A stretch of DNA of 64,000 nucleotides from Beverwykella pulmonaria (lineage: Eukaryota > Ascomycota > Dothideomycetes > Pleosporales > Melanommataceae): the NCBI GenBank assembly GCA_001599595.1, contig BCHH01000001.1:957935-1021934 (forward strand), read 5' to 3'. Within the stretch, counting starts at the first letter, position 1; each line of letters starts with the position of its first letter. The position numbers were made by a program, and so were the translations under genes. Below are positions 32,149-43,140 of this stretch, piece by piece. The notes beneath the pieces are model-generated. The model worked only from the letters and a program-made list of their open reading frames with translations. It did not search any database and was not told the origin of the DNA.

Positions 32149-34089
32149 ATGGCCGAAAGGTACGACATCGTCATCATTGGTGCTGGTCCAGTCGGTCTCA
32201 CTCTATCGACATGCCTCGCGAGATGGGGCTACCGGATAAAACACATTGACAACCGTCCCGAGCCCACGCCTACGGGCAGGGCAGACGGCATTCAACCCCG
32301 GTCCTTGGACCTGCTTCGGAACATGGGACTGAAGCGCAAGATCATGGCTAATGAGCCTGCCAAGGTTTACGAGGTCGCATTCTGGGACCCCAACGCAAAG
32401 GGAATTCACCGGACGGGAACCTGGGCCAGTTGCCCCAAGTTCATCGATGCAAGATACCCTTTCACCACGCTCCTCCACCAGGGGATGATCGAGAGGGTGT
32501 TCATCGAGGACATTGAGAAACATGGCGTACATATCCAAAGACCGTGGACCATCACTGGCTTCAAGAACGATGGAAAAGACGCCAATTACCCCGTCCAAGT
32601 GAGCCTTGCGCATGTAGATGGCACTCTGTCAGAAACCGTACGCGCAAAGTACCTGTTCAGTGGTGAGGGCGCGAGAAGCTTCGTGAGGGACCAGCTGGGT
32701 GTAAAGATACACCATCTTGACCCCATCGCACATGTGTGGGGAGTGATGGATGGTGTCGTCCGAACCAACTTCCCCGATATTAAGGTAATTCAACCTCGAC
32801 TTTCCAAAAAAAAAAACCTCAAAGCATACTGACTCTACCAGATGAAATGCACCATCCACTCCGACGCCGGCTCCATCATGGTGATCCCGCGCGAGAACAA
32901 CATGGTTCGCCTCTATATTCAAATCGCCTCCTCCACGGACCCCGACTGGAACCCCCGGAAAAGCGCCACAGCGGAAGAAGTGCAACAGCACGCCCGAAAC
33001 ATCATGAAGCCATACACCATCTCCTGGGACCGTGTAGAATGGTACTCTGTGTACCCAATCGGCCAAGGCATCGCCGAGCGCTACACCCTCGACGAACGCG
33101 TCTTCATGGGCGGCGACGCCTGCCACACACACTCGCCCAAAGCTGGACAAGGCATGAATACGGCATTCCTCGACGCCGTGAACCTAGCCTGGAAAATCCA
33201 CCACGTGGAATCCGGCTACGCGCCACGCTCCCTCCTCTCAACCTACGAATCGGAGCGCAAACTCATCGCCGAGAATCTGCTCAACTTTGACGCCAAATAC
33301 TCCAAGCTCTTCTCCTCCCGCATCCCCTCTGCAGGTGAAGTAGCAGGCGCCGCCTCCTCCGAGCCCGCCGAAAATGAGTTTGTAAAGACATTCAAAGCGA
33401 GCTGCGAGTTCACCTCGGGATACGGCGTCGCCTACAACCCGAATAGTATAAACTGGGGTCCAGAACACGCAGCACAGCACCCGCTGTTCCTCTCCTACGA
33501 CAAAGGTACCACGCAACGCCCCGGCCGCATCCTTACCCCTGCGACTGTGACTCGCGTCGTCGATGCCAACGTGGTCCATCTCGAGCAGGAGATCCCACTC
33601 AATGGCTCCTATCGCATGTATCTCTTCGCGGGCACGCCGTCCAAGACGACAACCGCACTCAAAGACCTCGCCACGCACATCGCGAACCCGACGTCCTTCT
33701 ACACCATCTTCTCGCACAAGGATTCTACCTCAGACCGGTACCACGAGCCGCACAACCCGCACACCAATTTCCTCTCCCTCTGCACTGTGTTCAACGCGCC
33801 GCGCTCAAAGATCTTCATCGCGGAGATGCTGCCGGAGGTTTTCGCGAGGTATAGGGATCATGTGTATGCGGATGATGTGTGGGATGTGAGGGTGCCGGAT
33901 GCGAAGGCGGCGGCGCACGCGAAGATGGGCTTAGATGAGGAGAGTGGTGGCGTTGTGGTTGTGCGGCCGGATGGCTATGTGGGTTGTGTGGTCCGGCTTG
34001 TGGAGGGCAAGGGCACGTGTGAGGCACTCAATCAGTACTTCAGCGTGCTTACGGGGAAGAAGTTGGGTGATGAGAGGGCGGCGCTGTAA
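32149..34089 (+). CDS. FAD-dependent monooxygenase, phenol 2-monooxygenase type
   Basis: Exons 32149-32784 and 32842-34089 are joined across a 57-bp intron (GTAATT donor, ACTGACT branch-like motif, CCAG acceptor) at phase 0, giving 627 aa. Group A aromatic hydroxylases use NADPH and O2 to hydroxylate phenolic rings. Visible motifs are the N-terminal GAGPVG Rossmann turn (residues 11-16), the DG-type motif around [14 protein letters not shown], and the FAD ribityl/GD motif [17 protein letters not shown] (about residue 302). The last 190 residues form the thioredoxin-like C-terminal domain of phenol hydroxylases, starting near the [10 protein letters not shown] segment. The true substrate is unknown. 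It stands alone, with no ring-cleavage dioxygenase nearby. The last 250 bp switch sharply to G/T-rich coding strand. Confidence 0.9.
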
Positions 34090-34851
34090 AGAGGAGCTAG
34101 TGTGGTATGTATAAGTGGGCTATTTGGTCTCGCATAGCGTGTTTGTCGTCACTTGGTTGGATTTGTAGGCTGAAATCTGATAATATAGAATCTTTGTAAA
34201 TGATCGTAGATAGCTGCACGTCTAGAATATGAACATCGTTACGGCCTTCGTACATGTTGAAGTACTACATGTTACTACGTCTGAGGGCGAAAGGGGTAAC
34301 TTTAAGCCCTGTTGTGTCTCCCGGCATGACTTCTACAACTGAATATATATTTAAAAGACACCCTGTTATTGTCCTCGGACGTGACAACAGGTGATACATT
34401 AAGTCGATTAAGCATTCGGAATGGTGGAGAGCTCTCGAAATACGATCCTTGTCTTTGCCCCCAGACTGGCATAGCCAAAACATATCTCTGTGACATATGA
34501 TCAGAACCAGTCCACACACACACACACACATCTCGATGTATTGACCTCAATAAGTTATTGAATATAGCTAGCCATGATACGTAGCAATGATGGTCTCTTA
34601 AATCAGAACGCCAAACACCGGATCTCTCCACCGAAGTGGGATCGACTGGTGAGATGCAATTCGCACATGCGCTAAATGATTTGCAAACCAAAACCGAGTC
34701 TCTCTTCCGACTTTGCTTGTATACTGCACAGTCTATGTCTTCCTCTCTTCGCGGGCCGACGCATGCACTTTGCATTGTTGATTCGTGAGGACCGACCCCA
34801 ACCCTGACGTCGCCAGTGTAGGAATTGAATTTTGTAAGATGGGGAAAGTGT
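34090..34851. other. Convergent 3' flanks
   Basis: Between the convergent FAD monooxygenase and Tma46 genes. AT-leaning, with a CA microsatellite. No gene was seen. Confidence 0.5.
34513..34530. repeat. (CA)9 microsatellite
   Basis: Nine perfect CA units in the intergenic region. Confidence 0.9.
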
Positions 34852-36098
34852 TCAAGATGCATCTCCCTCGGTCGCGTTCTGGATGCCCAACCGCTCTTCT
34901 TCTTTCCGCTGGCGCGCGGCCTCTGTCTCGCGCCGGAGCGCTTCCATGTTCCATGGGTCGTCTTCGTCCTCGCTTTCGTCGTCTTCGTTTTGCCAGTCGC
35001 CCTTTTCGAACATGGCTCTGCCGGTGGCTTCTTTCATGGCCTTGGCTTGTTCCTCGGCGGCCTTCTTGTCCATTCTCTCCTTCTTCCACTTGGCAAATGT
35101 TTCTTCGGTGACAGGGGTAAGGGTGCCGGTGAGTTTGTGACGTTCGGATTCGAGGAAGTCTTCGAGCGTGAGGGTTGCGAGGGGCGATTTGTCCATGAGG
35201 GCTTTCTCGGCGAGGCGCTGTTCTTTGGTCTTGAGTACGAATCTATTTCAAATGTTAATTGGCAAACTATGAAGCACAGTGTAAGCAAGACATACCCTGG
35301 TGGAAGCGAGTGCTTGTACATGCAGTTATCACCTCCGTTCGGACACATCCAGAACCATCCGTACTTGCCGTTTTCAACCGCCTCGATAAAGAACTTGCAC
35401 ACTTTGTCGGTCGTCGTCTTAGGATTGCCCTGTTTGCTGAGCACCACTTTCCTCAGCTTTTCCTCGTCCCACTCCTCCATGCCATCTTTCCTCTTGAGCG
35501 CTTCCTCCTCCCCTTCCGCCTCCTCCTTGTCCCTATTATCCGTGTACAAACTCCTCTTCTCTGTCTTGCGCTCCACGGCCAGGTCGTGTGAGAATTTACA
35601 TTTCCTGCCTTTGTCGCAGTGGCCCTTCTTGAAGAATTGGCAGAGGATCGTCTTGGGGTCGACGCCGAAAGGCACCTTCTGGACTTGCACCGGCTTGAAG
35701 AGTTCTGCAGCCTCCTTCGCGGCCTCTTCGGCTGCTTTCTTTTCCTTTTCCTTCTGGAGCTTCTCGGCTTCCTTCTTTTTCTGATCGGGGGTCTTTGCAC
35801 CGGCGGCGGCTTGTTGGATGGCTCTAATTTGTTTCTGTGCTGCACCTCCTTTTTTCTGCGAAGCATTGAGTTAGTGGCGATCTTTGCGGCGCATTGGGGG
35901 CACAAGGGCCTGGGTGATGATCTTGTGGTTCCCCTCGTAGAACTTGGTCTTGAGAGACAGTAGTAGACGTACATTTTTCATGCCAAAGGTCTGCACCACG
36001 TTAGCATCCTAAAATACTCATGCCGGTCGCCAAACACCCACCTTGTCGATCCCGGCTGAAGACTTCTGCTTCGGCTGGTCTCTTCCTTTGGGCGGCAT
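34852..36098 (-). CDS. TMA46: Tma46/ZC3H15-type CCCH zinc-finger protein, four exons
   Basis: Exons 36098-36042, 35990-35973, 35855-35296 and 35242-34852 join in phase to give 341 aa; the introns are 51, 117 and 53 bp. The second exon is only 18 nt and encodes TFGMKN, which together with exon 3 (KKGG) makes the family's N-terminal motif. Two CCCH fingers follow: [19 protein letters not shown] (C-x7-C-x5-C-x3-H) and a second spanning CKFF to CMYKH. The C-terminal half is the DRG-binding (DFRP1) type region, ending in an acidic tract ([13 protein letters not shown]). In yeast Tma46 partners the translational GTPase Rbg1 on ribosomes; the same role is inferred here. It is head-to-head with OST4. 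Confidence 0.93.
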
Positions 36099-36559
36099 GA
36101 TGGATCGCGGTTTTCTTTTTAGCTTGAGATGGTGTGTCGAAATTCGAGGGAGGGCTCTTGAAGCAGAGAGGGGCCAGAGAATGTGGGTGAAGTTGGATTG
36201 CGCGGTGGCTGTTGGGAGTTGTAGTAAACTAGGCTGCGGTGGGAGTCAAAGTGAGAATGACGGATGTGTGGGGTGGAGCGGTGCCCAGATGGCGGAGAGC
36301 GGGAAAGCGGCACGTGCCCGAGGCCAAGACACATTGGGAAAGTTCAAGGTGGCTTCCCACGGCTGCGAAAGTGAATCGCATCGCCAACACCGCATTCCCA
36401 GCAGCAATCCTCGGCAGCAAACCTCCATCTTCGAAGCTCCTGTACGCAGTGCGTTCCCCTCGGTGTCCTGTATCAGCAATTGTATCGCTAATTGACCGCT
36501 AGAAAGCTTCGCAATCCATCCAAAACCATTGCTCACTGTTCGACGAACGCGCGGTCAAC
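36099..36559. promoter_or_regulatory. Divergent promoter region, Tma46 and Ost4
   Basis: 461 bp between divergent start codons. Short overlapping frames here are not supported as genes. No TATA box is obvious. Confidence 0.4.
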
Positions 36560-36712
36560 ATGATTTCCGACAACCAGCTTTACACACTCGCCATCTTCCT
36601 CGGCAGCGCCGCCATGCTCCTCATAATACTTTACCACTTTCTCGAGGTTAACTCGGAAGAGCATGCCCCGCCACAGAAACCAAAGACCATCCCAAGCAAG
36701 GTCAAGAGCTAG
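36560..36712 (+). CDS. OST4: Oligosaccharyltransferase subunit Ost4
   Basis: This 50-residue microprotein starts MISDNQLYTLAIFLGSAAM. It has a single transmembrane helix (about residues 10-28) and a short polar tail ending KVKS. The start MIS(D)...LY.LAIFLGS, the helix and the length match fungal Ost4, which stabilises the Stt3-Ost3/6 subcomplex of the ER N-glycosylation enzyme. One exon, easily overlooked because of its size. Confidence 0.93.
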   Translation: MISDNQLYTLAIFLGSAAMLLIILYHFLEVNSEEHAPPQKPKTIPSKVKS

Positions 36713-37100
36713 ATGGATGGTTTGGTGGAGGAGGTTTCAAGGCACATGTTATGTCTCTAGGAGAAAAGGTTGAAGGCGGGGTTCTCTGTATAGAGAGCGA
36801 CGATACCAGCTGTTGGAGAACTTCAGAGAGGAATGGATGTATCAACAGAATTGGAGTTTGGGCAAACACATGTATACATGGAATAAGTTGAAGCTATATT
36901 GTGCTTCGTAAAAGCTACCTGTCTTCTCTCGTGTGTCCTGACCAAGCGTGAGAGCTAGTCATGCATCAGATGTAGCATTGAATGTCGTGATAGAAGAATC
37001 GCCCGAGCGGAAATTCTTCAATCCTGATATAAACGATGATCCCCAAATGCACCGAATATGTTCTTAGAACATTCCCTGGCCTTCGGTGCTAACCCTCCGT
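36713..37100. other. Convergent 3' flanks
   Basis: 3' flanks of OST4 and of the large C2H2 gene. No gene was seen. Confidence 0.5.
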
Positions 37101-40100
37101 TCAGCTCTCCACGTTGACAAACTCTTCCTCCGTCTCGTCATTGTCAGAAAAGCCCCTTCTTCGCTTTTCAGTGACCAGTGTTGCCCCACCGCGATCCATG
37201 CCCGGTCCGCCAAGCCGCTTCTTCTGCGAGACAAGATACTCCTGTGCATGGTTTGCTAGAAATGATTTGGGTGGTTTTCCACGGCTACGTGGGGCAGGCA
37301 AGGGATTACTCTGACTCGATGCGGAATTTACGTGACGTGACGGGTCGGTCGTAATACGCGGAGTGACTTGACGTCCTTGGGCGTCACTGAGATACACCTC
37401 AGAATCGCGCGCATCTGTTCCATGCGGTTAGGTGTAAGGCGCAGGTACTATTTCTCGCTGCGACTTACCAGAAAGCCCACTCGCTGGTCCATCCCCAAGC
37501 TCCCACAATATCGGACTGAAATGCTTTTGATCGAGGTGCTCCCGCCATTGGCTTTCTTCGGTGAAGGTGAAGGGTATGTGGCGCTCAATCGTCAAGTTTG
37601 TAATTAAGTCCACGTTTGTGACTTCCTTCCCGCAATTACCCCAAAGACATTCAAGAGTACCGCTCAATGTTTCCTTGCGGTGAATCTTCTGGACATGCTT
37701 CTTGAGAGTCTCGAAATTGTGGAGCTCAGCCTTACACTTCTGCCACTTACACTTGAAAGACTGGTACAGTGGCACCTTATTGGCAACGCTGGGTGAGCGA
37801 GAGTGGACCATGATAGGTTCCTCTTGTCCTGTTTTGGCATTCCGCAAGGTACTTGGCTGCGAAGGCACAACCCGATCTATGACCGGACCAGTATGGCCGT
37901 TGGCTGCTGGTTTTGCTTGTGCTGCTGGAGAGCCATGAATAGCCATGCGCCATCCCACCGGCCTTCCCTTCTTCTTGGGCAACGGTTTGCCATCTGGCCC
38001 GATTGATCGGAAAGCGCTATACCCAACTGGCGCTGCCGTTGGGCGCGGCGCGCTTGCGCTCATACTCGAAATACTCGCACTTGATGAAGCACGGCGCGGT
38101 GTCTCTGTGGTGGTGGAGTTTATAGGGTAAGAATGTGGTGGAGTTCGCCCACGTCTCTTTTCTTTGAAAGGGTTGGTCGCCTCTGGTAGCGCCTGGACCC
38201 TTGCGTGGATCGCGCCTTCACCGCCAATCGCTTGCGCCTGCAACCGTGCGCCAACAACCTCATCGTCGGTACTCTCGTCATCTGCATCCTCAGCTTCGGC
38301 GCCTTGAACTCCATATTTGAAATACCCTCTTGGTGGCTCGCCGGGGTCAATCAAATCCCACCGTATCGTGCTTAGGTCTGCATCGGAAGTGATTTGTGGC
38401 AAATTCATTTTCAGTATATCCAGGTGACCATTCAAGGGTCGCTCATCCGGATGTCTGCCGCATGCTAGAAGAACGTCTCTAGCTATCGTTTGGATATTGT
38501 ATGTGTTTCTCCTCAACGCTTTTCTCTTGTCCAGAGGCTGTACGAGATTCGAATATTTGATAGTACTTGGCGGATATTGAGGCCCAGGGGCGCTGACTGG
38601 AGCTGCTTGAAGATTGCTTGCAGGAACGGGGAAATTGTTCACTGGAGGACCTCTTTCATCGATATCCATGGCGTCATGCATAGGACCGGGGAACGTGTAC
38701 GAGTACATCGAGTTCATATTCTGCTTCTTCAGCCGTGGCTCTCTATCCTCTTCCTCGTCTAAGAGTGTGAGGTCGATCAAGTCGTGGAAGGATCTCTTTC
38801 GTGCAGCCTCTTCCTTGTTGGCTGGTGGTTTCAATTCTGGTCTAATGGGTACCATTTCAGCAACTGGTACTGGAATATGTGACGCTGATGGGTTCTTGTT
38901 CGAGAATGGCGGGAAGGATCGTTTGTCCAGGATAGACTGGGCGGCGGGTGTGTACTGAGGATGTGTAGCCGCAGGCATGGTAAGTTGTTTTACAGAGGTT
39001 GCAGGCAGTGCCTGAGCTCTATGCGCGGCCATACTATTTGGTGGAGCTCTCGGGGCAGCTTGACGAGATACCGAGCTTACATCAGGAACAGCTGTGAGCA
39101 AGTTCTTCGCAAACGCAGCGCGATCCAACTTCAGGCCCATAGTCTCTAGTTGCTCGCACAGCTCAATGTACGAGGGATTACTGCCAAGCATGCTGAGGAC
39201 TCCGTCAGTATCAAGAGGCTTGCTGGGGTTTTGCGTATTCAAATAAGCCGCTGCGGCACTGGCCAGCTGCAATTTCTTCTCTGGGGGCCAGATTGTGTTA
39301 CCAGATGGACGACCAGATGTGGAAGCAACTACTTGAACCTGTGGCCTAGATGCTACAGGCTGTGGTACTACAGACTGCGCTGGTTTACTTGCAGGTGCGT
39401 TTGAAGACTCTTTGAGTGTAGACTTCTTCTTTTGATTCACGATCTGTGAAGAGCTGGCTTGGACAGGCTGCGTGGCAGCTGGCTGGGGTGCTGGCTTGCT
39501 TTGCGTCACGGGCGACTTTGGGACTTTGGAGCGTCTCTCCTCCTCCTCCCAGATGCGGGCCAATAATGCCGGGTCCTTGCCGTTGAGTTCTCTGATCTTT
39601 ACCATCATTGCCCTGATCTCCGCTTCAAGTTTTGCAGCAGAATCATCAGATGATTCCTGGGTTGCTCCACCAGAACTAGATGAGCTCGCATCAGGTACAG
39701 TCAGTTGTTGTTTGTGGCTATCCTTGCTCTTCGATTTCGACTGGCTCAGTGGAAGCGCAATAGGAACAGCCTCTCTTAGCCTCTCTTCTTCCTCTAGCCT
39801 CTTTCGTTCCTCCTCTGCCTCCTCCCCCTTCCTACACTCTTCCTCCAGTCGAGCTTCTTCGGCCTTTCTCTCCTCTTCCGCGCGGGCTGCATCTTCTATA
39901 GCGTTCTGTGTCTGAAGCGCTCGTTTACGCTGGTATTCCGGCCATGGATCATACAAAACCATAGGATCAACAGTAAAAGCGTCCTGGTTGTACTGCTCTG
40001 AAAAATTGGAAGTAGTAGACGTCGTTTGCACGACCGAGGCTGCTACTTGCGTTTCAGCATAATTGTACGATCTAGGTAGAGCTATGCTTTGCGTACTTTG

Positions 40101-40835
40101 CGGTGCTTCCACAGTCGGGAGCAGCCTACGATTGTAGTCGCTATACTGTTGCGTGGCTGTCATGGCTACGCTCCCCCCTGTGTTTACCGGGGTGGTAGTC
40201 CTATGGATGTAGGCGTTTTGAGCTGGACTTGCAGAACGTTGCTGCTGGTTGTATATGGTCTGGGTCTGTTGAGAGGGGTATTCAGCTGCCAGAGCAGGAG
40301 AGGGAAGTCCGCGATTCGATGCAACTGTTGAAACAAGATCGGTGTTGATGCTGTGAGGCCGCGCCTGGAACATGTCGTAGATAGAGTGCATAGCATGTGT
40401 ATGTTGCGGCGACTGCACTTGTTGCGCCTGGTTGGGGCCTGTTGAATATCGCTCGGAGTTGGTAGTCGCACTATTTGTGGCAGTAATGCCAGATTCACTC
40501 ACTGGCACTGTGGCACTTGTCATATATGTATTATTACTCATGTTGTGGAGCACTTTGGCTGCACGACTGGTGGTCTCGCGATTGCCCCCATAATTGCTCG
40601 CGGTCCAGGAGTTGTCCTGCCTCCCATTATACGTGATGCTCTGGCTACTGCAGTTTTGCGTAGGATATGGTATATAGTCGGTTGCCTGGGTGGTTACAAC
40701 CGGGTCCGCCTGCTGATATTGACGCGATGGTTTCGAGGCGTTGTTCGCCGCTGGCGCGGTCTGGTATCCAGGATACTGCTGCGCTGAACTCTGTTGGTAG
40801 GGATATGTGTACAGGCTATAATTGTTGGACGACAT
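37101..40835 (-). CDS. Large C2H2-type zinc-finger protein, 1226 aa, two exons
   Basis: Exon 1 (40835-37469) and exon 2 (37414-37101) are joined across a 54-bp intron (GTAAGT donor, CCTAACC branch site, AACAG acceptor) in phase. Residues 1-300 are Gln/Tyr/Ser/Thr-rich and low complexity. Residues about 310-360 are a highly charged Glu/Arg coiled coil. Around residue 525-595 lies an ordered helical segment (AAAAYLNTQNPSKP, then NPSYIELCEQLETMGLKLDR). Near residue 1028 are zinc-finger-like elements: CKWQKCKAELHNFETLKKHVQKIH, then CLWGNC, with a later H-x4-H (EHLDQKH). The arrangement suggests a chromatin-associated or transcriptional regulator; RSC/SWI-SNF accessory subunits have comparable fingers, but that link is only a guess. 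It is head-to-head with RPL26. Confidence 0.85.
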
Positions 40836-41260
40836 GCTGGAAAGAGCCTAAGAAGCTAGGGTCCAATGACGCTGTGGGGTTCGAGCTGGGAGACCGCGTG
40901 AAGACCGCGGGATCGCGTTGAGTTGACATCGAGATTGAAGGCGGAGCGCCGGGACAAAACCTTGCGCAAGACACAACGAAAGTGGGGGCGCAAATTTTCT
41001 GGTTAAAACGATGATGGTGATTGAACTGGGAATTATGAACGCCGCGGGCGCATGAGCGACCCAAGTTGTGAAGGTGGACAATGTACGTGTTTGTGAAGGA
41101 TGCAGCCGCATCATGGGCTTGGCGGCTTATGTAACTCTCCTGCACCGCTTAGCGAGGCGGTCTGTGCGCGCACCTGGTATTTTCCAACTGGGCCTCCACA
41201 ACCTCCAATTTCGAGAAGACGCGACCCTCGACACCCCGACACACCACACACGCCGACATC
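40836..41260. promoter_or_regulatory. Divergent promoter region, C2H2 gene and RPL26
   Basis: 425 bp between divergent start codons. No TATA box or clear ribosomal-gene element was recognised. Confidence 0.4.
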
Positions 41261-41927
41261 ATGACCAAAGTCAATACGTCCCTCGCCAGCTCGCGCCGCA
41301 AGTCGCGGAAGGCTCACTTCGGTGCGCCCAGCAGCGTGCGCCGCATCAACATGTCGGTCAGTGTGACCACCCGCGCGTACTTTGAACATTTTCTCACAAA
41401 TATCAGGCGCCCTTGAGCAAGGAGCTCCGCGAGAAGCACAATGTGCGAAGGTAATAGGCTCTATCACTTTGAGAATTGAACGGGCGCTGACTTGACTAGC
41501 ATCCCCGTCCGAAAGGATGTACGCTTTACCTCCCGCGCGCCTCATCGAGCAGATATTGACGGAAGACTGTGTAGGACGAGATCATGATCACCCGTGGAAT
41601 ACACAAGGGACGTGAGGGCAAGGTTGCCTCCGTCTACCGCCTCAAGTACTGCCTCCATATCACCGGCGGTATGTATGCCTAGATTCTCAATTAAGAGTAC
41701 ATCGCTGATAGGATTGCAGTCGTCCGTGAGAAGAGCAACGGTCAATCAGTCCCAATCCCCATCGCATCCTCGAAAGTCGTCGTCACAAAGCTCAAGATTG
41801 ACAAGGTACGCTAGCAGACGCCTGCAAGCATGGCAGGACACTGACGGGCTATTAGGACCGCGAGACCATTCTAGAAAGGATAGGCAAGGGCCGAGAGCAT
41901 GCGGCGGAGAAGAGGACCAAGGCGTAG
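41261..41927 (+). CDS. RPL26: 60S ribosomal protein L26 (uL24), six exons
   Basis: Exons 41261-41356, 41407-41450, 41500-41518, 41575-41668, 41720-41805 and 41856-41927 join in phase to give 136 aa, the usual length. The protein shows the conserved start with [19 protein letters not shown], then [22 protein letters not shown], the KOW motif ([15 protein letters not shown]) and [10 protein letters not shown]. It binds 26S rRNA near the polypeptide exit. Introns are all 48-56 bp, and exon 3 has only 19 nt, so five introns interrupt 411 coding bases. Such intron density is common for ribosomal genes in filamentous fungi. Confidence 0.96.
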
Positions 41928-43140
41928 ATGTAGAGTGGCTTTTCTCAGGTTGACGACAATATCACGGCTCAGTTGCCCGGGGACATCGGCGCGGGTAGCA
42001 CCTCTTTTCCATCGAGCGGACGGAATGCATAACGTATCTTCACAACTTCCGAATATGCAGCAAATGCACTGAAAAGTGGGGGGCGTTACATCGACTTCTA
42101 GTTCGAACAATGGACTTGCCAACAATAGGCTTGTAACAACGGCTTTTGTTCTCTGTCGAGCATACGCCGACATGTACCCTGGATACTGGTGAATTACACT
42201 AACACGTTCGAGTCTTCGACACTTGCCATACAAGCAGTTGCTCTTGACCCAAACCCACGCTAGTATATCTACTGTTCAACCCTCATCCATGGTTGTCTGC
42301 AGTTATACGACTAGCGAAGATTGAATATATATGACTTAGTCATGCTGGCCTGCAGACCGTTCTCGAGGAATCAATGAAACGAGCGGTTTGATGGCGAGAT
42401 ACATACCCATCAATAGCTTCACTTGTGCTCTCGGATACTCACAAGCTGAATCGTCTAGTAAGTACATATCTAGTGTTAGTTACTTATAATGCAGTATGAT
42501 GGTCATCGTCGACTTTGATGCGATCTCTTTTTTTTTCGGTCACCACAACCGCTAGCTAGTGTGATCGACTTGTGCGAATCTTTCGTTTACATGGCATGCT
42601 TCACCTTTCTAACAGAGGCAATTTATTTGGCCATTCATTACATATTCTGGAGGTGGTCCCAACTTTCTTGGCCGAACTGAATGCCTTTTTTTCAAAGGCA
42701 CAGGTACTACATGCTGTCGCCTTTGAAAAAAATTAACAGGGTGATTAATAAATGTCCAGCTCGCAGACAGATTGGGATTTGGCAGGGCTATGTTTATCTT
42801 TTTGACCTCTGCATGGTTTTATCTGATCGTCCTAGCCGTTGATATCCTAAGCATGGGAACATATAGTTGACAGCAAAGGTCTGAAAGTGAGGGCCAAACG
42901 AGCTTATTAATCATGACGCCAGTTCGGTCTTTCAACCTCCGCACTTTCCAATCCACCATCATGTCATTCGACCCCAGGATTACACCATGAGGCCTCGTTA
43001 CTAAACACTTCCGAATATCTAATCAGTGAGGGGATATAAAGTTGCTAGTCTTATCTGTCTCACACTGTATTTTGTTCATCTTTTATACATTCTCGGCTCT
43101 TTCTAAAATCCCACCATCTCACGAGCCTTTCCCTTGTATT
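41928..43140. other. Intergenic region with a hairpin
   Basis: 1.2 kb, AT-leaning, with no supported ORF. A strong inverted repeat at 42686-42732 is listed separately. The last 100 bp contain a T/C-rich leader for the dehydrogenase gene. Confidence 0.5.
42686..42732. repeat. Inverted repeat, 18-bp stem, 10-nt loop
   Basis: The left arm (42686-42703: seven T, then CAAAGGC and ACAG) pairs with the right arm (42714-42732: CTGT, a bulged C at 42718, GCCTTTG, seven A). The stem is 18 bp with one bulge and a 10-nt loop. One strand would read as a hairpin with a U-tract. No flanking target-site duplication was recognised. Confidence 0.85.

Noticed and set aside
34825..35784. 319-codon plus-strand open frame
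   Set aside because: It lies antisense to the well-supported TMA46 gene and has a Phe/Ser/Leu-rich composition typical of the reverse of Lys/Glu-rich coding sequence.
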